Shown here in pieces: positions 8,201 through 10,237 of a stretch of 10,237 bases of DNA; position 1 is the stretch's first letter; every line of letters starts with the position of its first letter. Both the position numbers and the translations under genes were made by a program. Source of the stretch: Desulfuromonadaceae bacterium (GTDB lineage: Bacteria > Desulfobacterota > Desulfuromonadia > Desulfuromonadales > Geopsychrobacteraceae); contig DAOWKG010000164.1 in assembly GCA_030639985.1 (NCBI GenBank), forward strand, positions 1-10,237, written 5' to 3'. The notes below the pieces were generated by a model. That model was not told the DNA's origin and made no database searches. It saw nothing but the letters and a program-made list of their open reading frames with translations.

Positions 8201-8514
8201 AAACTCAACAAATCTTGACCCTGGATGGAGAAGGGTTAATCTTTGGCATCAAGAGAGATATTTCTTTCGAACAAAAAGCGATCGACCTTGAACCTGGAGA
8301 TGTGCTGCTCCTATACACCGACGGCATTATTGAAGCAGAAAGCAAAGATGGTATTTTCTTTGGTATCGAAAGACTGGAAAAATTAGTCGCTGAATATAGT
8401 GATTCAGAGCCAGATGAATTGATTGATCAGATCATGACCCAGGTAAGAATTTTCACTGGAATGCGCCATTTTAACGACGATGTAACCATGGTAGTGATGA
8501 ATGTTTTAAAATAA
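5296..8514 (+). CDS. SSS symporter-linker-GAF-PP2C (SpoIIE/RsbU) fusion: transporter-linked phosphatase
   Basis: A 1072-aa inner-membrane sensor. Residues 1-530 hold about 13 membrane helices of the sodium:solute symporter (SSS) family, of the subtype found in CbrA/CrbS kinases: SLAVYCTSWTFYGSVGKAA (45-63), FLPIYLGP (69-76), SSEKHEGLVVAVAFESLVKL (192-211), FLPRQFHIMITEN (272-284) and SASAGMVMVSSVALATMI (352-369). Residues 535-655 are a soluble linker with TERTLAGHVGAAPAR (612-626), resembling the post-membrane (STAC-like) region of CbrA. A GAF domain follows at about 660-815. Then comes a charged helix with QEREMQIAKDIQKGLLP (829-845), typical of RsbU linkers. The PP2C phosphatase is at 850-1072, with metal and core motifs VGGDYYDF (867-874, D870), ADVSGHSIGSAL (887-898, D888), SNAGHN (956-961), LLYTDGIIEAE (1005-1015, D1009) and NDDVTMVV (1060-1067). 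All look intact, so it should be active. Its likely substrate is the phosphorylated STAS protein encoded downstream. A GAGGA lies 12 nt before the ATG. The ligand is unknown. Confidence 0.93.
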   Translation: MISAQTILFISLGYFALLFLVALFAEKCRRTGTCLLKNSHIYSLSLAVYCTSWTFYGSVGKAATSGLEFLPIYLGPTLIAFTWWFLLRKMVLISKQQNITNIADFLSSRYDRSTVLGAIVTLFAVFGITPYIALQLKAIAHTLEILSSQISVQQDSLNTYASNLPSNIDMAFFVALLLALFGILFGARTLDSSEKHEGLVVAVAFESLVKLIAFIAVGIFVTYGLFDGFVDIFQRFQEQFPERSDLLLLGTEQTPYTKWFTLIILSMMAVMFLPRQFHIMITENTNEQHIKSAMWKFPAYLFLINLFVLPIALGGLIINGGDTSQADYFVLTLPLSTGHPWLALLVFIGGLSASAGMVMVSSVALATMILNHLVMPIILKMNIKALNISGFLINIKRLGIIVVIFIGYFYFKIIGDSYALVNMGLISFAAVTQFAPAVIGGLFWKRANRKAAITGISCGFAIWFYTLLIPAFVRSGWFSSDILENGPYGISLLNPLELFGLYGFDIYTHSLFWSMLFNFAAYLTISFYARQSDDEAIQAAKFVDVFEIEPGYPEKLTRISKAPTIMEFIEFMSKLIGEKAAQRAITEYLSHQDIDTRGSLSDHEIPNLKSFTERTLAGHVGAAPARIILENYLSARGSEMEDVFDIFGTVTINHASSREQLSVLYDTAQIVSSGEDFQKTLDNILELLAQQFKFDLCVIRFLEPESTTLIVKSLIGESSDHFGQFERNLNMETYIGQTFLSNVTTVVNDTEFIDKPLSAQHIKRDKVTCLAHTPIVSNGEPIGVLSAFSKTAKGIFTEEFIALFENIAAQICIAWRNDQQLQKLLQVREQEREMQIAKDIQKGLLPANLPQLDNIAVAGLCVPAHQVGGDYYDFIERDNATYDLIIADVSGHSIGSALIMAETRTFIHARMESTKRPADMLQELNAYFLKDLDRSELFVTMFYLQYNPVNHRLIYSNAGHNTPLLWKKQTQQILTLDGEGLIFGIKRDISFEQKAIDLEPGDVLLLYTDGIIEAESKDGIFFGIERLEKLVAEYSDSEPDELIDQIMTQVRIFTGMRHFNDDVTMVVMNVLK

Positions 8515-8601
8515 CCTAATTTTACAGCCATATTGAACGAGATAAGGTACAATATACTAACTTAATTTGAAAGTTTCTAAACTCATATAGGGAGGTAGTA
8601 G
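8515..8601 (+). promoter_or_regulatory. Gap upstream of the STAS gene, with strong ribosome site and possible promoter
   Basis: An 87-nt AT-rich gap, longer than the other spacings in this operon. It ends with a strong ribosome site GGGAGG (8590-8595), 6 nt before the ATG. Overlapping -10-like hexamers TACAAT (8548-8553) and TATACT (8553-8558) are present, but TTGAAC (8533-8538) is too close to pair well, so a separate promoter is only possible. It also carries one copy of a 15-nt direct repeat (8569-8583). The strong ribosome site would favour high expression of the STAS protein relative to its neighbours. Confidence 0.45.
8569..8583 (+). repeat. 15-nt direct repeat, copy 1 (upstream of STAS gene)
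   Basis: GAAAGTTTCTAAACT is identical to the sequence at 8926-8940, where it encodes the last residues Glu-Ser-Phe and the stop of the STAS protein. Here it lies in non-coding DNA 19 nt before the STAS start. Similarity does not extend clearly on either side. Confidence 0.6.
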
Positions 8602-8937
8602 ATGCAACTTAATATCACCGAACATGATGATATCGTTAAAATATCTGTCGCAGAGGAACGTATGGATGCCCATAATAGTGGGGACCTAAAAGAACAGATG
8701 CTGCAACTGTTTGATGACGGTAAATGTAACCTGATAATCGATTTGAGTCAGGTTCGTTTCATTGATTCATCTGGACTGGGAGCCCTGGTTTCTGGTTTTA
8801 AAAATGCAAGTGCACGCGATGGCAACCTCAAATTATGTTGCCTGCAGCCTCAAGTACAATCAATGTTTGAATTGACCCGCCTGCATCGGGTTTTTGAAAT
8901 TTTCACCAATCACGATGAAGCGCTGGAAAGTTTCTAA
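8602..8937 (+). CDS. STAS-domain anti-sigma factor antagonist (RsbV/SpoIIAA type)
   Basis: A 111-aa single STAS-domain protein, normal length for RsbV/SpoIIAA. The key motif VRFIDSSGLGALVSGFKNA (51-69) is intact. By alignment with SpoIIAA, where the first serine after the aspartate is phosphorylated, Ser56 is the predicted phosphosite. Strands and helices fall in the usual order: LNITEHDDIVKISV, LKEQMLQLFDDGKCNLIIDL, then GNLKLCCLQPQVQSMFELTR and a C-terminal helix ending ESF. In partner switching, the unphosphorylated form binds and inhibits the anti-sigma kinase; the kinase inactivates it by phosphorylating the serine, and a PP2C phosphatase restores it. All three partners are encoded side by side here, strongly supporting that role. 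The start is fixed by GGGAGG 6 nt upstream. A purely different target, as in non-sigma partner-switch systems, remains possible. Confidence 0.93.
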   Translation: MQLNITEHDDIVKISVAEERMDAHNSGDLKEQMLQLFDDGKCNLIIDLSQVRFIDSSGLGALVSGFKNASARDGNLKLCCLQPQVQSMFELTRLHRVFEIFTNHDEALESF

Positions 8938-8940
8938 ACT
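8926..8940 (+). repeat. 15-nt direct repeat, copy 2 (STAS gene stop region)
   Basis: GAAAGTTTCTAAACT overlaps the stop codon (8935-8937) of the STAS gene and matches 8569-8583 exactly, 357 bp apart. It could be a trace of a past tandem duplication of the STAS gene, or chance. Confidence 0.6.
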
Positions 8941-8962
8941 ATTCAAAGGTAGAAAGATTTAA

Positions 8963-9385
8963 ATGTCAAAACGGGTTGAGGTTGACATAACTATTCCAAA
9001 TCAAACCAAGTACCTTGGGATGATTGGACGAATTGGCGAGAGTATGGCGTACTCCCTGAAAAGCTATAACGGCAACCGCCGTGAGCTTGCCTATCACCTC
9101 AACCTGGTTCTTACAGAAGCTTTGGCAAATGTCATAAATCACGCCAACAATTGCGACCCCGATAAAGAAATAAAAATATCAATCTCTGCCTCTGATAAAG
9201 ACTTGATCATTAAAGTCTTTGATCAGGGGGAGGGTTTTGATATTGAAGCACTGGCAAAACTTAAAGCTAGTACCGGCGATGAGGGTGGACGCGGAATTCA
9301 GATTATTTACAAATTAATGGATCAGGTAAGATATTTCCGACAAGACAATGAAAATATTTTGGAAATGACCAAATACCCGCAGTAA
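8963..9385 (+). CDS. Anti-sigma factor serine kinase (RsbW/SpoIIAB type, HATPase_c_2)
   Basis: A 140-aa GHKL-fold ATPase of the anti-sigma kinase type, about the length of RsbW/SpoIIAB. The N-box is LVLTEALANVINHAN (48-62), with Glu52 as the likely catalytic base and Asn56 as the magnesium ligand. The G1 box is VFDQGEGFD (85-93) with Asp87. A glycine-rich lid GDEGGRGIQIIYKLMDQV (105-122) follows. No membrane segment or receiver domain is present. It should phosphorylate the STAS protein at Ser56 and also bind a sigma factor or other target, exchanging between the two. It follows the STAS gene after 25 nt. Its ribosome site is weak (AGAAAG 6 nt before the ATG, or AAAGG 13 nt before), unlike the strong site of the STAS gene, suggesting the antagonist is made in excess. 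The cytosolic target is not encoded in the window. Confidence 0.9.
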   Translation: MSKRVEVDITIPNQTKYLGMIGRIGESMAYSLKSYNGNRRELAYHLNLVLTEALANVINHANNCDPDKEIKISISASDKDLIIKVFDQGEGFDIEALAKLKASTGDEGGRGIQIIYKLMDQVRYFRQDNENILEMTKYPQ

Positions 9386-9398
9386 GCGAAAGTTTTTC

Positions 9399-9428
9399 TT
9401 TGGGGTAGTACCTTATCACTAGCCCAAA
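9399..9428. terminator. Possible terminator hairpin between converging genes
   Basis: An inverted repeat TTTGGG-g-TAGT / ACTA-g-CCCAAA with an 8-nt loop lies just after the kinase stop and overlaps the HAD gene stop. It pairs 10 of 11 positions with one internal G-G mismatch. No good T-run follows on either strand, so it is not a classical intrinsic terminator. Its place between convergent genes is the main support. Confidence 0.35.
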
Positions 9429-10036
9429 TAATCGAGTAACTCCAGATGATTTGACAACGAAATTTTTCCAACGACTGCCCCGCCATAACCAACAAATGAA
9501 ATATTCGCCTCAGCAGCAGCCATTTTATCGAGTTCAGAGTCACCGACAAAAAGACATTTTTCAGGCGCAACATTAAGTTGATCTACCGCCAACAACAGCA
9601 TATCTGGAGCCGGTTTCGGGTGGACAACATCTTGCCGGTTCACTACTGCAGTAAAATAGGCATGCAAATTAAAATGTTCCAGAATAGTTTGAATACTATT
9701 ACCACGATTGGTTGCAACCGCTAATTGGTATTGACCGACAAGGAGATCTAACAGTTCAGTTAAATTGGCTTCTGGTTCCATATCGGGAATAAATTCGCGA
9801 TAGTCTATTGTTGCAGCAAAATCAAGTGCTGGGACCAAATCATCTTGAGACATAAGGGCAGAAAGAACCACTGGCGAGCTGGCAGTGTGGCACAAATGTG
9901 CCGATTCTGATTGATTTATAGTAACCGCTGGATAGCCAAACTTTGCCAAAATGCGATTATAATATGCCAGATTTGCCTGCCGGCTTTCGAACATCACCCC
10001 ATCACAATCAAAAATTATCGCTTTAATCTGGTTCAT
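9419..10036 (-). CDS. HAD-family hydrolase, phosphoglycolate phosphatase-like
   Basis: A 205-aa soluble HAD phosphatase with all four motifs. Motif I is IIFDCDGVMFES (7-18), with nucleophile Asp10 and general acid Asp12. Motif II is AVATNRG (106-112) with Thr109. Motif III is Lys141 in HPKPAPDML (139-147). Motif IV is FVGDSELDK (163-171) with Asp166 and Asp170. A small helical cap (about 20-85) places it with the Gph/beta-phosphoglucomutase-like subgroup. It probably hydrolyses a small phosphate ester, but HAD substrates cannot be read from sequence. The start is ATG at 10034-10036, in an ATGA overlap with the lgt stop, with GGAG 6 nt upstream inside lgt, so it is translationally coupled to lgt. 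It converges on the anti-sigma kinase gene, and a possible hairpin overlaps its end. Confidence 0.9.
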   Translation of the reverse strand: MNQIKAIIFDCDGVMFESRQANLAYYNRILAKFGYPAVTINQSESAHLCHTASSPVVLSALMSQDDLVPALDFAATIDYREFIPDMEPEANLTELLDLLVGQYQLAVATNRGNSIQTILEHFNLHAYFTAVVNRQDVVHPKPAPDMLLLAVDQLNVAPEKCLFVGDSELDKMAAAEANISFVGYGGAVVGKISLSNHLELLDYLG

Positions 10037-10237
10037 ACTTCACTCCGCCGTAATAAGTACAGTAAACCACCCAAACCAACCACAATCATCGGCAGTGAAA
10101 GTAGTTGCCCCATAGTGGCACCTCCCCAGAGAAATCCCAAGTGGACATCAGGTTGACGCACAAATTCGATCATAAATCGGAATAACCCGTAGAGCATAAG
10201 AAAAGTGAAAGCAGGAATTCCCCGACGTACCTCAAAA
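10033..10237 (-). CDS. lgt: Prolipoprotein diacylglyceryl transferase, C-terminal part
   Basis: The last 68 codons of Lgt, the inner-membrane enzyme that transfers diacylglycerol from phosphatidylglycerol to the lipobox cysteine of prolipoproteins; the rest lies beyond the right edge. Recognisable pieces are FLMLYGLFRFMIEFVRQPD, matching the conserved YGxxRFxxEFxRxPD stretch before the last membrane helix, and then MGQLLSLPMIVVGLGGLLYL, the conserved GQxLSxPM motif and final membrane segment, ending in RRSEV. This ending is highly characteristic. The stop TGA overlaps the ATG of the HAD gene. It serves lipoprotein maturation in general; its presence near three predicted lipoprotein genes is probably coincidence, as it is in a separate, oppositely placed unit. 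Confidence 0.95.
   Translation of the reverse strand, partial: FEVRRGIPAFTFLMLYGLFRFMIEFVRQPDVHLGFLWGGATMGQLLSLPMIVVGLGGLLYLLRRSEV

Noticed and set aside
5296..8514. Histidine kinase of the CbrA type
   Set aside because: The membrane domain matches, but the C-terminus has PP2C motifs (VGGDYYDF, ADVSGH, LLYTDG, DDVT) and no H-box or kinase ATPase motifs.
9322..9573. Minus-strand 83-codon frame across the kinase/HAD junction
   Set aside because: It overlaps both real genes out of frame, with no ribosome site or domain.
10033..10237. Functional link between lgt and the three lipoprotein genes
   Set aside because: Lgt acts on all lipoproteins, and the genes lie in separate transcription units more than 5 kb apart.

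Overview
The window looks like chromosomal DNA of a Gram-negative bacterium with moderate GC content (mid-40s by eye). Evidence for a two-membrane cell is a run of lipoprotein signal peptides, a LolB-like lipoprotein and the end of lgt. The gene style (TPR lipoprotein, LolB-like lipoprotein and a peptide ABC importer; a symporter-phosphatase with RsbV/RsbW-type partners) recalls Desulfuromonadia/Geobacter-type deltaproteobacteria. That placement is inference and could not be tested by search.

Left part, minus strand (4802 down to 1): a tightly packed operon. In transcription order it encodes a 579-aa TPR protein with a secretion signal and a TTG start, a 251-aa LolB-like lipoprotein (TAATG junction), a family 5 peptide/solute-binding lipoprotein (ATGA overlap), and a DppB/OppB-type permease running off the left edge. 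The importer parts are ordinary. The TPR protein and the LolB-like lipoprotein are envelope proteins whose link to the importer is shown only by gene order.

Middle, 4803-5047: a divergent intergenic region. It holds a TATAAT hexamer centred inside a long inverted repeat (AATTACAACcAT / ATtGTTGTAATT), the best operator candidate in the window.

Right part, plus strand (5048 to 9385): a signalling locus and the most interesting content here. A small two-helix membrane protein precedes a 1072-aa protein. This large protein fuses an SSS-family (sodium:solute symporter) membrane domain, closely resembling that of the CbrA/CrbS sensor kinases, to a linker, a GAF domain and an RsbU/SpoIIE-type PP2C phosphatase. 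Downstream are a STAS anti-anti-sigma protein with an intact DSSGLG phosphorylation motif and a 140-aa HATPase_c_2 anti-sigma kinase. The likely logic is: transporter state controls the phosphatase; the phosphatase dephosphorylates the STAS protein; the STAS protein titrates the kinase; a sigma factor or other target is released. No sigma factor gene lies in the window, so the final target is unknown.

Right edge, minus strand: lgt (C-terminal 68 codons) overlaps by ATGA a HAD-family phosphatase gene. The HAD gene converges on the signalling locus at a possible terminator hairpin (9399-9428). I saw no tRNA, rRNA, CRISPR or insertion sequence.
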